Origin: Pseudonocardia sp. MH-G8
GTDB lineage: Bacteria > Actinomycetota > Actinomycetes > Mycobacteriales > Pseudonocardiaceae
Reading direction: 5' to 3'
DNA: 64,000 nt
Assembly: GCF_002262885.1 (NCBI RefSeq)
Contig: NZ_NKYF01000009.1
Coordinates: 186,001 to 250,000, forward strand
Every line of letters begins with the position of its first letter. Position 1 is the stretch's first letter. Made by a program: the position numbers and the translations under genes. The notes below the pieces were generated by a model. It was not told where the DNA came from, made no database searches, and was given only the letters and a program-made list of their open reading frames with translations. This document shows positions 49,145 through 57,779 of this stretch, piece by piece.

Positions 49145-49729
49145 GTGGCCCTCTGTCTCGCCCAGGACGCCGAAGCCGACGCGCTGCTCGACCGCGACCC
49201 GCTGGCCCTGCTGATCGGCATGCTGCTGGACCAGCAGTTCCCGATGGAGCGCGCGTTCGCCGGCCCGGGCCTGATCGCGCAGCGACTGGGCGTCACCGAG
49301 CTGGACGCCCACGCGCTCGCCGCCCACGACCCGGAGGCGCTCGTCGAGGTCTTCCGCGGCCCGCCCGCCGTGCACCGCTACCCGGGATCGATGGCTGCGC
49401 GGGTGCAGGCGCTGGCCGCCGCCGTGGTCGAGCAGTACGACGGGGACGCCTCGGCGATCTGGCGCGACGTCGACGAGGGCCGTGAGCTCTTCCGCCGCCT
49501 CGCCGCGCTGCCCGGGTTCGGCACGCAGAAGGCGCAGATCTTCACCGCGCTGCTGGGCAAGCAGCGCGGCGTCACCCCGTCGGGCTGGAGGGAGGCCGCG
49601 GGCGGCTACGGCGAGGACGGCGTGCACCGCTCCGTGGCCGACGTCGTCGACGCCGGCTCGCTGGTGCGGGTCCGCGAGTACAAGCAGGCGAAGAAGGCCG
49701 CAGCGAAGGCCGCGAAGGCCGGGGGCTGA
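49145..49729 (+). CDS. HhH-GPD-type base excision repair family protein
   Basis: This 194-residue protein fits the uncharacterised actinobacterial HhH-GPD family. It has the helix-hairpin-helix segment LAALPGFGTQKAQIFTALLG and N-terminal LLDRDPLALLIGMLLDQQFP. It lacks the C-terminal iron-sulfur Cys cluster of EndoIII/MutY and ends with a Lys/Ala-rich tail (KQAKKAAAKAAKAGG) likely to bind DNA. It probably acts as a DNA glycosylase-like repair factor. GTG start at 49145; the ArsR gene follows 4 bases downstream. Confidence 0.85.
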   Translation: MALCLAQDAEADALLDRDPLALLIGMLLDQQFPMERAFAGPGLIAQRLGVTELDAHALAAHDPEALVEVFRGPPAVHRYPGSMAARVQALAAAVVEQYDGDASAIWRDVDEGRELFRRLAALPGFGTQKAQIFTALLGKQRGVTPSGWREAAGGYGEDGVHRSVADVVDAGSLVRVREYKQAKKAAAKAAKAGG

Positions 49730-49733
49730 GCGC

Positions 49734-50126
49734 GTGCACCGAGTGCCCGCGGCCCGCCGGGACGCGCGCGTCGTCGACCCCGACCAGGTGTGCGATGCCG
49801 CCGCGGTCCTCGCCGACGCCGAGCGGGTGCGACACTCCGCCGCCGTGCTCGACGCGCTGGGTGACGCCAACCGCCTCAGCATCCTGCTGGCCCTGCACCA
49901 CGCGGGCCACCTGTGCGTCTCCGACCTGGCCTTCGCCGTGGGGATGAGCGACAGCGCGGTGTCGCACGCGCTGCGGCTGCTGCGCGCGCACGGGATGGTC
50001 AGCGCCCACCGGGAGGGCAGGCTGGTGCGCTACCGCGTCACCGGCGAGCTCACCACCCGCCTGCTCGACGTGGTGTCCGACGGCGTCGTCGGCGACGTCG
50101 TGCTGCACGCCCACGAGCACCGCTGA
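49734..50126 (+). CDS. ArsR/SmtB family metal-type regulator
   Basis: This 130-residue protein has a winged HTH (CVSDLAFAVGMSDSAVSHAL). LCVSDL resembles the metal-binding helix of CadC/CmtR-type sensors. Further candidate ligands are an N-terminal Cys (DQVCD) and the C-terminal HAHEH, as in NmtR. It probably represses a metal efflux gene located elsewhere, since none is adjacent. GTG start at 49734 just after the HhH-GPD gene. Confidence 0.85.
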   Translation: MHRVPAARRDARVVDPDQVCDAAAVLADAERVRHSAAVLDALGDANRLSILLALHHAGHLCVSDLAFAVGMSDSAVSHALRLLRAHGMVSAHREGRLVRYRVTGELTTRLLDVVSDGVVGDVVLHAHEHR

Positions 50127-50257
50127 CGCACCGGCCGCACCTCGCGGGGCCGCCAGGCACGCCCTGCCCCCGAGTGGCACGATGGAGCCGCGAGGCGGGG
50201 ATGCGCAGGCAGCCCCCGCCGGGACGGCGCCCACCGGCGCCAGCGAGGGAGTTCGCC

Positions 50258-50572
50258 GTGGCAGAACCGCAGCGCGCAGCCGATCCGGTGCTCATCACCG
50301 ATGCGGCCCGCTCCTACGAGGAGGAGCTGGCGGTGCGGAAGCGACGCTACAAGATCATGATGGGGATGCGCATCCCCTGCATGGTCCTCGCCGCGGTCTT
50401 CTACCAGATCCCGTGGCTGGCGGTCTCGCTGCTGGTGATCTCGATCCCGCTGCCCTGGATGGCCGTGCTCATCGCCAACGACCGGCTCCCGCGCAAGGCC
50501 GAGGACGTCAGCCGCTACCAGGCCGAACGGCGCCAGATCGAGCGCCGCGAACACCCGGTCATCGACGGCTGA
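50258..50572 (+). CDS. DUF3099 family membrane protein
   Basis: This 104-residue actinobacterial protein starts PVLITDAARSYEEELAVRKR, the diagnostic segment of DUF3099, and then has two hydrophobic helices (IPCMVLAAVFY and WLAVSLLVISIPLPWMAVLI). GAGGGA precedes the GTG. Function is unknown. It ends just before a strong bidirectional terminator. Confidence 0.88.
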   Translation: MAEPQRAADPVLITDAARSYEEELAVRKRRYKIMMGMRIPCMVLAAVFYQIPWLAVSLLVISIPLPWMAVLIANDRLPRKAEDVSRYQAERRQIERREHPVIDG

Positions 50573-50616
50573 TCACGGCCGTCCCGCCTGCCGCGCGGGT
50601 CCCTTGCATGATCGAT

Positions 50617-50662
50617 GAGACGTGAGCGGGGTTCGCTGGAGATCCAACCCCGCCCACGTCTC
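50617..50662. terminator. Bidirectional stem-loop between DUF3099 and PfkB genes
   Basis: Arms GAGACGTGAGCGGGGTT (50617-50633) and AACCCCGCCCACGTCTC (50646-50662) pair with a single mismatch around a 12-base loop. It lies between two convergent genes, as expected for a shared terminator. Confidence 0.75.
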
Positions 50663-50720
50663 GCTCGTCGGGGAATCCTCCTGTGGGCGCCACTGCCTCA
50701 CACCCCGGGCCCCGGGCTCG

Positions 50721-51581
50721 TCACCGCCTGACGTCGGCGCCGGGCCGGGCGCCCAGCTGCGCAACGGCCGCGGCACCTGCCGCGCACCCGGCTCGCAAGG
50801 CCGCCGCCGGCCCCGCGCCCTCGAGCCAGGCGACCAGCAGGCCCGCGTCGAACGCGTCGCCCGCGCCGGTGGGGTCGACGACCTCCGCCGGTGGCGCCTC
50901 GGCCGTCCACGTGCCGCGCCGGTCCACCCAGCGGGCTCCGCGCGGACCGTCGGTCACGGCCACGGCTGCGGCGACGTCCAGCAGATCCTCGGCCGCACCG
51001 CCGAGGGCGTGCAGTTCGGCGGTGTTGGGCAGCAGCAGGTCGACGCCGCGCACGTCGGCCGTGAACGCCGGGCCGAGGGCGGGCGCCGCCTGCGGGTCGA
51101 CCGAGGTGCTGAGCCCGGCGGCGCGGGCTGCGGCCAGTGCGGCCATGCCCGCAGGACGCGACGTCGGGTCCAGCAGCACGTAGCCCGAAACGTGCAGGTG
51201 GTCGGCGTCGTCGAGCGGCGGGAGGTCGGCCGCGGCGAGGTGCGCGGCGGCTCCGCGGTCGGAGAGCATCGTGCGCTCGCCGTCGCCCAGCAGCACGACC
51301 ACCGTGCAGGTCGGGCGCCACGCGTCCACGGCCAGCGCCGTGGCGACCCCGGCCGCGCGCAGCTCCGCGCCCGCCGCAGCGCCCGCCGGATCGTCGCCGA
51401 CCCGCCCGACGAGCGTGACGTCGGAGCCCAGGTGCGCGAGCCAGGCGGCGGTGTTGGCGCCGGCCCCGCCGGCGCGGGAGCGGATCCGGGCCGGCACGTC
51501 CGCGCCCGGCACGGCGGCCGCCCGGGGCTCGACGAGCACGTCGACCGCGACGTCGCCGACCACCACGACCCGGGCGCTCAC
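50721..51581 (-). CDS. PfkB family carbohydrate kinase, probably pseudouridine kinase
   Basis: This 286-residue ribokinase-fold enzyme has VVVVGDVAVDVLVEP at the start, GGAGANTAAWLAHLG, and the catalytic PfkB signature VVDPTGAGDAFDAG with the base Asp. It overlaps the pseudouridine-5'-phosphate glycosidase gene (GTGA). In that pairing the kinase makes pseudouridine 5'-phosphate for the glycosidase. Substrate is inferred from the neighbour. Confidence 0.87.
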   Translation of the reverse strand: MSARVVVVGDVAVDVLVEPRAAAVPGADVPARIRSRAGGAGANTAAWLAHLGSDVTLVGRVGDDPAGAAAGAELRAAGVATALAVDAWRPTCTVVVLLGDGERTMLSDRGAAAHLAAADLPPLDDADHLHVSGYVLLDPTSRPAGMAALAAARAAGLSTSVDPQAAPALGPAFTADVRGVDLLLPNTAELHALGGAAEDLLDVAAAVAVTDGPRGARWVDRRGTWTAEAPPAEVVDPTGAGDAFDAGLLVAWLEGAGPAAALRAGCAAGAAAVAQLGARPGADVRR

Positions 51582-52519
51582 CCGCCGGCTGCGACCAGTG
51601 CGGTGGCCACCTGGGCGGCCAGTTCGGCATTGGCCCGCACGAGCGCGAGGTTGGTGCGCAGGCTGGCGCCCCCGCTGCCCTCGTGGAAGTGCTCCAGCAG
51701 CACCGGCGTGACGTCCTTGCCCGTGACGCCGCGCGACGCCAGCAGTGCGAGCCCCTCGTCGAGCAGCCGGTCGTGCAGCACGGCGTCGAGCTCGGCGTCG
51801 GCCGGCACCGGCTGGGCCAGCACCACGCCCGCCCGCTGCCCGAGCGCGCGGTGCGCGCGCCACACCGCCGCCGCCTCCGTCGGCGAGTCCACCCGCCACG
51901 GGACGGGGTGGCCGGAGTCGCGCCGGTAGAAGCCGGGGAAGGAGTCGGTGCGGTAGCCGAGCACGGGCACGGACTCGGTCTCGAGCACCTCCAGCGTGGC
52001 GGGCACGTCGAGGATCGACTTCACCCCGGAGCAGACGACGAGCACGCCGGTACCGGCGAGCGCGGCCAGGTCCGCGGAGACGTCCCAGCTCTCGCGGGCC
52101 CCGCGGTGCACCCCGCCCAGCCCTCCGGTGGCGAACACCTGCACGCCCGCGGCCTGCGCCAGCGCCGCGGTGGCCGCCACGGTCGTCGCGCCGTCCCGGC
52201 CCAGCCCGACAGCGGCGCCGAGATCGCGCGCCGAGAGCTTCGCGAGCCCGCCCCCGCACACCCGGTCCAGCTCGGGCGCCGAGAGACCGACGCGGGCGAC
52301 GCCGTCGAGGACGGCCACCGTGGCCGGCACGGCTCCGTGCGCGCGGACGGCGGCCTCGAGCTGGTCCGCGGCGGCCCGGTTCTGCGGGGCCGGCAGCCCG
52401 TGGGCGAGCAGGGTGCTCTCCAGCGCGACGATGGGACGTCCTGCGACGACGGCCTCGGCGACCTCGGGGGAGGGATGGAGGGGAACCGGCGGGGAGACGG
52501 GGGAGCGCACGTGGGGCAT
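51578..52519 (-). CDS. psuG: Pseudouridine-5'-phosphate glycosidase
   Basis: The enzyme splits pseudouridine 5'-phosphate into uracil and ribose 5-phosphate in the cytosol. Family motifs are PIVALESTLLAHGLPAPQNR, GGLGGVHRGARESWDVSADL, VVCSGVKSILDVPATLE and GYRTDSFPGFY. Length is about 313 residues. The start is ATG 52519 or 52522, or GTG 52510, none with a strong Shine-Dalgarno. Its start codon lies only about 10 bases from that of the divergent DUF3039 gene. It is co-transcribed with the PfkB kinase. Confidence 0.9.
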   Translation of the reverse strand: MPHVRSPVSPPVPLHPSPEVAEAVVAGRPIVALESTLLAHGLPAPQNRAAADQLEAAVRAHGAVPATVAVLDGVARVGLSAPELDRVCGGGLAKLSARDLGAAVGLGRDGATTVAATAALAQAAGVQVFATGGLGGVHRGARESWDVSADLAALAGTGVLVVCSGVKSILDVPATLEVLETESVPVLGYRTDSFPGFYRRDSGHPVPWRVDSPTEAAAVWRAHRALGQRAGVVLAQPVPADAELDAVLHDRLLDEGLALLASRGVTGKDVTPVLLEHFHEGSGGASLRTNLALVRANAELAAQVATALVAAGG

Positions 52520-52529
52520 CATGGACGAC

Positions 52530-52778
52530 ATGGCCACGCAGGTGCTGCCCGACGTCGACACCCGTCCCGAGGGCACCGACACGACCGGCGACGACACGCC
52601 GAAGATGTTCCACTACGTCAAGAAGAACAAGATCGCGGAGAGCGCGGTGCTCGGCAACGTCGTGGTGGCGCTCTGCGGGGAGACGTTCCCGGTCACCCGC
52701 TCCCCGAAGCCCGGCTCGCCGGTGTGCCCGGAGTGCAAGGAGATCTACGAGTCGCTGCAGTCCGGAGGCGAGGACTGA
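52530..52778 (+). CDS. DUF3039 family zinc-ribbon-like protein
   Basis: This 82-residue actinobacterial protein has KMFHYVKKNKIAESAVLGN, then ALCGE and VCPECKEIYE; the three Cys and the nearby His make a probable zinc site. Function is unknown. ATG at 52530 or at 52521. It is divergent from psuG with almost no spacer, so its promoter must lie within psuG coding sequence. Confidence 0.88.
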   Translation: MATQVLPDVDTRPEGTDTTGDDTPKMFHYVKKNKIAESAVLGNVVVALCGETFPVTRSPKPGSPVCPECKEIYESLQSGGED

Positions 52779-52791
52779 TCGGCCCCTCGTG

Positions 52792-53454
52792 GTGAGTGAC
52801 AACCCAGCCGAAGCCGTGCCACCCGAATCCCGGATGCCCGCGCGCAGCGCCGCGCGTGCCTGGGTCTACGACCGGATCATCGCCGGCATGACCGCCGGCT
52901 GGTACCGGCAGGTGCTCGGGCGCCTGCCCGACGGCGCGCGCCTGCTGGACGTCGGCATCGGCACCGGCGCGGCGCTCGCGCGGTGCGCCGACGTGGTGCG
53001 CGCCAAGCACCTCGCCGTCGTCGGCCTCGACATCGACCGTGACTACCTCGCCCGCTGCCGCGAGGCCCTGGGCCGCGCCGGGCTCAACGGGCAGGTCTCC
53101 CCGGTCCTCGGCTCCGTGTACGACCACCGCGGGGGCCCGTACGACGCCGTCTACTTCAGCGCCAGCCTCATGCTGCTGCCCGACCCGGTCGCCGCCATCG
53201 CGCACGTCGCGTCCCTGCTCGCGCCCGGCGGGCGCCTGTTCAGCACGCAGACGTTCCACCACCGGCGCTCCCCGTTGCTCGAACGCGCCAAGCCGCTGGC
53301 CCAGCACGTCACCACGATCCACTTCGGGCGGGTCACCTACGAGCACGAGTTCCGCAAGGCCTTCGCCGACGCAGGGGTCGAGATCGAGGAGCTCGTGACG
53401 ATGCGCAGCACGCGCCGCTCGTCCTACCGCCTGGCGGTCACGCGAGCCGCGTAG
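52792..53454 (+). CDS. Class I SAM-dependent methyltransferase
   Basis: This 220-residue enzyme has SAM motif I RLLDVGIGTGAALARCA, the acidic end of strand 2 VVGLDIDRDYLARC, and motif IV YDAVYFSASLMLLPDP. It resembles small-molecule methyltransferases of the UbiE type. The start is one of two consecutive GTGs (52789, 52792), with weak ribosome-binding sequence. Substrate unknown. It ends before a shared terminator hairpin. Confidence 0.83.
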   Translation: MSDNPAEAVPPESRMPARSAARAWVYDRIIAGMTAGWYRQVLGRLPDGARLLDVGIGTGAALARCADVVRAKHLAVVGLDIDRDYLARCREALGRAGLNGQVSPVLGSVYDHRGGPYDAVYFSASLMLLPDPVAAIAHVASLLAPGGRLFSTQTFHHRRSPLLERAKPLAQHVTTIHFGRVTYEHEFRKAFADAGVEIEELVTMRSTRRSSYRLAVTRAA

Positions 53455-53472
53455 CCACCCACTCGCCACACT

Positions 53473-53519
53473 GGAGCCCTACTGCTGTTCTGCGGCCCTC
53501 AGATCAGCAGTGAGGCTCC
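53473..53519. terminator. Stem-loop between convergent methyltransferase and PhaC-like genes
   Basis: GGAGCCCTACTGCTG (53473-53487) and CAGCAGTGAGGCTCC (53505-53519) pair at 13 of 15 positions around a 17-base loop. It is located between two gene ends and fits a bidirectional terminator. Confidence 0.65.
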
Positions 53520-53547
53520 GAGCGAGGTGCGGGTGGGGGCGGGGGGC

Positions 53548-55212
53548 TCAGTGCTGTTGCACGTAGGCCCCGGGTGTCGGTGCCAGCGCGTGCAGGCCGC
53601 GCCCGCCCAGCTCCGGGGGCGCGTCGTGCAGCGGGCCGCTGCGGGCGGAGAGCCAGGCGAGGTGGTCGTCCCACCAGGAGCCGGGGTGCTCGTCCGCCGC
53701 CGCGAGCTGCCGCCCGGGATCGCCGCACGCCGCCTCCACGGCCCGGAACCGCGTGCCCGCATCGCCGGGCGGGCTCACCAGCGACGCCACCTGCCCGCCC
53801 GAGGCCACCACGAACCGGCACGCGCCCCCGAGCAGGCCCGCCGTGGCCCAGACGTCGCGCCACGGGGTGACGGGGTCGTCGGCGCCGGTGACCAGGTAGC
53901 AGTCGCGGTCGACCTTCGCGAGGTCCAGCGGCGTTCCCAGGAGGCCGGCCGCACCGGGTACCGCGAGCGGCGTCCGCACCGCGACGTCCACCAGGTCGCG
54001 GTGCAGGCCGGCCGGCATCCGGGTCGTGTCTCCGAGCCAGAACAGCGCCTCGGACGTCTCCGGCTGTGCGCCGCACAGGTAGGCGTGCACGGCTCGCGGC
54101 CACAGCAGGGCGTCGGGCGCGCGCCAGGCCAGCTCCGCGAGCAGCAGGCGCCCGTCCAGATGGCCCGCCCGCTCGGACTGCGCCACGGCCGCGGCAGTGA
54201 CAGGCGGAGCCGGCCGGACGCCCAGCAGCGCGCCGGCCAGCGCGACGGCCGCCACCCGGTCCTGCGCCCCGATCGTGGCCAGGTGCGCGAGCAGCATCGC
54301 GGTGATCGTGGTACCTGCGCCGAACGCCATCAGCGACGTGCGCGGGGTGCGGGCGATGTGCTCGGCCGCGTCCATGGCGTCCAGGACGGCGCGGGCGTAG
54401 GTGTCGAGGTCCCAGTGCGCGTGGTCGGCCAGCGGGTTGCGCCACGAGAGCGTGAACACCTGCACACCGCCCCGGACGAGGTGCTCGACGACGCTGCGGC
54501 CGGGCGCGAGGTCGGCCACGTAGTAGCGGTTGAGCACCGGTGGCACGACGAGCAGTGGCACGTCGTGCACCAGCTCGGTCTGCGGCAGGTACTGGACCAG
54601 CTCGGCGACGGGTGTGCGCAGCACCACCGCGCCCGGCGTGGCCGCGACGTCGGTGCCGACCTCGAACGCCCCACGGTCGGAGGCGGGCCCCGAGGACGCC
54701 GCGACGTCGGCGAGCAGCCGGCGCGCCCCGCGCACGACGCTGGCCCCGCCGGTCCCGACCGCCGTGCGCCAGACCTGCGGGTGCAGCGGCGTGTTGCTCG
54801 GGGCGAGCGCGCCGGCGAGTCCGGCGACCGCGGTGCGCACGCGGGCGTCGTCGTCGGGAGGGAGCGCAGCGTCGGTGACGAGCGCCTCCGCGGTGCTGCT
54901 CGTTGCGAGGTGGGCCTGCGCGAGGCGGCGCAGGATCGGGTTCGTCCCCCACGCCGGGTCGAGGTAGCGCGCGTCGTCAGGGGCAGGGGCCACCCGGGAG
55001 CGGCCCAGACCGATCCGCGCGAGCTCGGCCACCAGCCCGGCGCCCTGGCGCGCCACAGCCTGCGGGCGGCCGGCCAGCGCAGCCGTCGCGCGGAGCCCTG
55101 CCGTGCCGGGCAGCAGGCGCAGCGGACCGGTCCGGCCGCCGGCGAGGAGCGCGTCCAGGCCGGTGGCCGCCGCCTCTGCCGTGGCGGGCGGGAACAGGCG
55201 CTGATCGGTCAT
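53548..55212 (-). CDS. PhaC-like alpha/beta hydrolase lacking catalytic Cys and His
   Basis: This 554-residue protein follows the polyhydroxyalkanoate synthase layout: DPAWGTNPILRRLAQ in the N-terminal domain, and VVPPVLNRYYVADLAPGRSV plus VFTLSWRNP in the hydrolase core. In PhaC the nucleophile lies in G-(F/Y)-C-x-G-G; here the aligned segment is AFGAGTT, with Gly298 in place of Cys. The catalytic His segment SGH-I-AG reads SGGQVAS, with Gln474. The Asp is kept (D446 in GADDPVTPW). It is therefore probably not a polymerase and may be a structural or regulatory homologue. It begins at ATG 55212. Confidence 0.85.
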   Translation of the reverse strand: MTDQRLFPPATAEAAATGLDALLAGGRTGPLRLLPGTAGLRATAALAGRPQAVARQGAGLVAELARIGLGRSRVAPAPDDARYLDPAWGTNPILRRLAQAHLATSSTAEALVTDAALPPDDDARVRTAVAGLAGALAPSNTPLHPQVWRTAVGTGGASVVRGARRLLADVAASSGPASDRGAFEVGTDVAATPGAVVLRTPVAELVQYLPQTELVHDVPLLVVPPVLNRYYVADLAPGRSVVEHLVRGGVQVFTLSWRNPLADHAHWDLDTYARAVLDAMDAAEHIARTPRTSLMAFGAGTTITAMLLAHLATIGAQDRVAAVALAGALLGVRPAPPVTAAAVAQSERAGHLDGRLLLAELAWRAPDALLWPRAVHAYLCGAQPETSEALFWLGDTTRMPAGLHRDLVDVAVRTPLAVPGAAGLLGTPLDLAKVDRDCYLVTGADDPVTPWRDVWATAGLLGGACRFVVASGGQVASLVSPPGDAGTRFRAVEAACGDPGRQLAAADEHPGSWWDDHLAWLSARSGPLHDAPPELGGRGLHALAPTPGAYVQQH

Positions 55213-55474
55213 GGCGGCTCCTGTCGTGCCGGTGGATCGGCGTCGGCAGCATGGGCGGGTGGCGGGTCCGCGGGCAAGTACGGCACCCGGTCGGGCGGCT
55301 CCCGCTCCAGGATGGCCTTCGACACCCGCGGCGACACCCCGGCGGGTCCAGGCACCCCCGGCCGCGGGCCCCGGTTACCCTGATCGACGCCCCGCAGCGC
55401 CGCGAGCGCCCCGCGATGACGCGGGTGCCCGTGCCGGGCCGTTCCCCCGAGCAGTCGAGACGTCAGGGAGATGT

Positions 55475-57196
55475 GTGTCCGCGCCGACCCCTCAGGCCCA
55501 GCAGATCGCTCCCTCCTCGCGCCCGCTGCGCGCCTGGCAGCGCAGCGCGCTGGCCCGCTACCTCGCCGCCGCGCCCCGCGATTTCCTCGCGGTCGCCACG
55601 CCCGGCGCGGGCAAGACGGCGTTCGCGCTGCGCGTCGCCTCCGAGCTGCTGGCCGACCGCGTGATCGAGGCGATCACCGTCGTCGCGCCCACCGAGCACC
55701 TCAAGTACCAGTGGGCCGCATCCGCCGCACAGGTGGGCATCGCGCTAGACCCGGAGTTCCGCAACTCGACGGGCGCCACCTCGTCGGACTACCGGGGGAT
55801 CGCCGTCACCTACGCCGGGATCGCCGCCCACCCGCTGCTGCACCGGGCGCGCACCGAGAACCGGCGGACGCTGGTGATCCTCGACGAGGTGCACCACGCA
55901 GGCGACGCGCGGTCCTGGGGCGACGGCGTGAAGGAGGCCTTCGACGGCGCCGCCCGGCGCCTCACGCTCACCGGAACGCCGTTCCGCAGCGACGACAACC
56001 CGATCCCGTTCGTCGACTACCTGCCCGACGCCGACGGCGCCCTGCGCAGCCGCGCCGACCACGCCTACGGCTACGCGGAGGCGCTCGCCGACGGCGTCGT
56101 CCGGCCGGTGGTGTTCCTCGCCTACTCGGGCATGTCGAGCTGGCGCACCAGCGCGGGCGAGGAGATCACCGCCCGGCTCGGCGAGCCGATGACCGCCGAG
56201 CAGACGGCGCGGGCGTGGCGCACCGCGCTCGACCCCGGCGGCGAGTGGATCCCCGCCGTCCTCAAAGCCGCTGACCGGCGCCTCGAGGGGCACCGCGCGG
56301 GCGGTATGCCCGACGCCGGCGGGCTCGTCATCGCATCCGACCAGACCACGGCCCGGGCCTACGCGGCGATCCTGACCGAAGTGACGGGTACCCCGCCGGT
56401 CGTCGTGCTGTCCGATGAACCGGGTTCCTCCGACCGCATCGCCCGGTTCACCGAGTCCGAGGACCGCTGGATGGTCGCGGTCCGGATGGTGTCCGAGGGC
56501 GTCGACGTGCCACGCCTGGCCGTGGGTGTCTACGCCACGAGCGCGTCCACACCGCTGTACTTCGCCCAGGCCATCGGGCGTTTCGTGCGTTCCCGGCGGC
56601 AGGGGGAGACGGCGTCGGTGTTCGTGCCGAGCGTGCCGGTGCTGCTCGGGCTGGCCAGCGAGCTGGAGGCGCAGCGCGACCACGTCCTCGGTGAGCCGCA
56701 CCGGCCCAACGAGGAGTGGGACGACGAGCTGCTCGCCCAGGCCCAACGCCAGCAGGACGAGCCGGGGGAGGACGAGAAGTCGTTCACCGCGCTCGGCGCC
56801 CAGGCCGAGCTGGACCAGTTGATCTACGAGGGCACCTCGTTCTCCGCCGACGAGGAGGACTACCTCGGGTTGCCCGGCCTGCTCGAGCCCGACCAGGTGC
56901 GCACGTTGCTAAACCAGCGGCAGAAGGAGTGGATGACGCGTTCGCAGCAGCGTCAGCAGGAGGCCACCACGGCCCCGCCGCCGCCCGCCGAACGCCCTCA
57001 GCTGACCGTCCGCGAGCAGCTGAACAAGCTGCGCAAAGAGCTGAACACCCTGGTGGCCCTGCACCACCACCGCACCAACAAGCCGCACGGCGTGATCCAC
57101 AACGAGCTGCGCAAGTCCTGCGGCGGCCCGCCCACGGCGATGGCGAACATGGAGCAGCTGGAGGAGCGCATCGCCACGATCCGCTCCTGGCGCTGA
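55475..57196 (+). CDS. DEAD/DEAH-box (SF2) helicase
   Basis: This 573-residue superfamily 2 ATPase has motif I ATPGAGKTAF, motif Ia VVAPTEHLKYQW, motif II LVILDEVHHAG, motif III LTLTGTPFRS, and in the second RecA domain motif V MVSEGVDVPRL and motif VI AIGRFVRSRR. This layout is like UvsW/RecG-type and actinobacterial DNA-repair-associated helicases. The C-terminal 150 residues are Gln/Glu-rich and coiled-coil-like. The GTG at 55475 has AGGGAG five bases upstream. The 262-base spacer to the divergent PhaC-like gene shows nothing definite. Confidence 0.88.
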   Translation: MSAPTPQAQQIAPSSRPLRAWQRSALARYLAAAPRDFLAVATPGAGKTAFALRVASELLADRVIEAITVVAPTEHLKYQWAASAAQVGIALDPEFRNSTGATSSDYRGIAVTYAGIAAHPLLHRARTENRRTLVILDEVHHAGDARSWGDGVKEAFDGAARRLTLTGTPFRSDDNPIPFVDYLPDADGALRSRADHAYGYAEALADGVVRPVVFLAYSGMSSWRTSAGEEITARLGEPMTAEQTARAWRTALDPGGEWIPAVLKAADRRLEGHRAGGMPDAGGLVIASDQTTARAYAAILTEVTGTPPVVVLSDEPGSSDRIARFTESEDRWMVAVRMVSEGVDVPRLAVGVYATSASTPLYFAQAIGRFVRSRRQGETASVFVPSVPVLLGLASELEAQRDHVLGEPHRPNEEWDDELLAQAQRQQDEPGEDEKSFTALGAQAELDQLIYEGTSFSADEEDYLGLPGLLEPDQVRTLLNQRQKEWMTRSQQRQQEATTAPPPPAERPQLTVREQLNKLRKELNTLVALHHHRTNKPHGVIHNELRKSCGGPPTAMANMEQLEERIATIRSWR

Positions 57197-57239
57197 CCCG
57201 CCCCCGCGCCGGCCACCCCACCCCGCGCGCCCCCACCCC

Positions 57240-57696
57240 GCGAGTCGGGGCCTGAGCGCCCCCGTGTCGCGCTCCGCGAGTCGGGGCGTAGCGGCACTCC
57301 TGTCGCGGTCTCATACCCCCGCGAGTCGGGGTTTGAGGGCGCGCGTGTCGTGCTCCGCTCGTCCGCGAGTCGCGGCGTAGCGGCTTCGTGTCGCGCCCCC
57401 CGTACCTCGCGAGGCGGGCTGCGGGTGCATGGGTGTCGCGCAAGACCCCGCGCGAGCCCGGGCTACAGGTACGCACGTGTCGCGGTCCGGCGGCCGCCCT
57501 GGCACGGGTTGGCCGTGGTCGCGCGAGCGTGCGGTGTCGATGCAGGCCGCGTGTCGCTGCGCGCACCTCAGGAACGCAACTCGCGCCGGTGAGGCCCCGA
57601 CTCGCGGGGTGTGGGTGTGGGCCGCGACTCGCGGGTGTGGGGCCGCGACTCGCGGCGTGTGGGGGCGCGACTCGCGCTTGAGAGGGCGCGACTCGC
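57240..57696. repeat. Bidirectional GCGAGTCG array, copy C4
   Basis: The spacer between the helicase and the DUF7455-like gene is almost filled by short repeats. Forward GCGAGTCG units begin at 57240, 57276, 57321 and 57365, each followed by a GTGTCG or TGTCGCG. Reverse CGACTCGC units begin at 57598, 57625, 57646, 57668 and 57689, at 21-27 base spacing. The two blocks face each other. No reading frame here is supported as a gene. Confidence 0.8.
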
Positions 57697-57709
57697 GGGT
57701 GGAGACGGC

Positions 57710-57743
57710 GACGGGGCGGGGACCGTGTGGTCCCCGCCCCGTC
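57710..57743. terminator. Perfect 15-base stem-loop
   Basis: GACGGGGCGGGGACC (57710-57724) and GGTCCCCGCCCCGTC (57729-57743) pair perfectly with a GTGT loop. It is downstream of the leftward DUF7455-like gene and closes the repeat array. It is a strong terminator candidate. Confidence 0.8.
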
Positions 57744-57756
57744 ATGGCGTCTGATC

Positions 57757-57776
57757 GGGCCGGCTGGTGCCGGCCC
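57757..57776. terminator. Stem-loop at the end of the DUF7455-like gene
   Basis: GGGCCGGC (57757-57764) and GCCGGCCC (57769-57776) pair perfectly around TGGT, three bases beyond the stop codon of the leftward gene. With the larger hairpin at 57710-57743 it forms a tandem terminator. Confidence 0.65.
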
Positions 57777-57779
57777 CGG

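Noticed and set aside
57240..57696. CRISPR array.
   Set aside because: Units are only about 8-21 bases, occur in both orientations with irregular spacing, spacers are themselves repetitive, and no cas gene is present.
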